DNA of 7,398 nt from Desulfobacterales bacterium. Lineage in GTDB: Bacteria > Desulfobacterota > Desulfobacteria > Desulfobacterales > UBA5852. Below, piece by piece: positions 7,128 to 7,398 of this stretch. The notes below the pieces were generated by a model. It did not search any database and had not been told where the DNA came from. It saw only the letters and a list, made by a program, of their open reading frames with translations. The DNA is taken from contig JAERRP010000667.1 in the NCBI GenBank assembly GCA_016735415.1, forward strand, positions 1-7,398, in the 5' to 3' direction. Position numbers and translations under genes: made by a program. Within the stretch, counting starts at the first letter, position 1; every line of letters begins with the position of its first letter.

Positions 7128-7325
7128 ATGAGTGGTAATATTGATATCGATACGGGTGATGCCGGCAAGGGCCAGTCGTCCTATGATGCCAACGGTGGTA
7201 CCCAGGAAATGGAAGAGCGGGCCCTTTCGGTTTTCGCCAGCGAGCGCAACGAAGACCTGACCGCCCTGATCTTGTGCCTGATCACCACGTTTCTGGTGCT
7301 GCTGTTCACCAAGTGGTTGGTCTGA
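7128..7325 (+). CDS. Small protein with C-terminal membrane anchor, unknown function
   Basis: A 65-residue protein I do not recognise. The first 40 or so residues are polar and acidic, rich in Gly, Asp, Asn and Ser (MSGNIDIDTGDAGKG, then QEMEERALSVFASERNED). One hydrophobic segment at about 45-62 (LTALILCLITTFLVLLF) is followed by the short tail TKWLV. This is the shape of a single-pass, tail-anchored protein with no cleavable signal peptide. A strong ribosome site precedes it, and it starts 43 bases after the transporter stop with no terminator between, so co-expression is likely. It may be an accessory subunit or small regulator of the transporter; that rests on context alone. Codon use looks like that of the neighbouring genes, which supports real coding. 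Confidence 0.8.
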   Translation: MSGNIDIDTGDAGKGQSSYDANGGTQEMEERALSVFASERNEDLTALILCLITTFLVLLFTKWLV

Positions 7326-7367
7326 TACATCGTTAAAAGTGGAATGCGAGCAGGGTGCGCCCGTGGT

Positions 7368-7396
7368 GGTTTCCGGCAAGGGCTAATCCGGAAGCC
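7368..7396 (+). terminator. Hairpin at the right edge, possible operon terminator
   Basis: GGTTTCCGG (7368-7376) pairs with CCGGAAGCC (7388-7396), 9 pairs including one G-U, around an 11-base loop. It lies 43 bases after the small gene, where a terminator would be expected. The window ends two bases later, so a T-tract cannot be seen. Confidence 0.35.
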
Positions 7397-7398
7397 CC

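Noticed and set aside
6525..7379. Minus-strand open frame (284 codons) opposite the transporter 3' end and small gene
   Set aside because: Low-complexity His/Gly/Gln-rich translation with no domain, opposite a clear membrane protein gene; antisense shadow.
7344..7398. Start of another gene at ATG 7344, open to the window edge
   Set aside because: There is no properly spaced ribosome site and only 18 codons are visible; the hairpin there suggests operon end instead.

Overview
The window is a GC-rich, all-plus-strand stretch of a bacterial chromosome. The gene styles fit a sulfate-reducing or related Desulfobacterota (former Deltaproteobacteria) lineage: a sensor kinase with a c-type haem motif, an NtrC-type sigma-54 activator, and an enlarged YeiH/UPF0324-type 'putative sulfate exporter'. 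The taxonomic call is inferred from protein style only.

Layout. Positions 1-1565 hold the 3' part of a YcbB/LdtD-like L,D-transpeptidase whose start lies before the window. After 24 bases comes a two-component pair: a membrane sensor histidine kinase (1590-3581) with a periplasmic DUF3365/Tll0287-like domain carrying CxxCH, then PAS, HisKA and HATPase modules. Its sigma-54-dependent response regulator (3578-4978) overlaps it by 4 bases and starts at TTG. A 478-base gap (4979-5456) follows. It holds GTGCC/GGCAC dyads, an AT-rich patch with a near-consensus -24/-12 promoter, and a possible 21-codon leader ORF with a full Shine-Dalgarno. Next come the YeiH-family membrane transporter (5457-7085), with an unusual hydrophilic insert of about 120 residues, and a 65-residue protein with a C-terminal membrane anchor (7128-7325). 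A hairpin sits at the right edge.

Working model (inference). The haem-type kinase senses a redox or ligand signal in the periplasm and phosphorylates the sigma-54 activator. The activator may bind the dyads and turn on the transporter and its small membrane partner from the promoter near 5278. The substrate of the transporter is not shown by the sequence. The activator carries GAFTHA in place of the usual GAFTGA sigma-54 contact loop, which makes the circuit worth checking. The L,D-transpeptidase is probably an unrelated cell-wall gene upstream.
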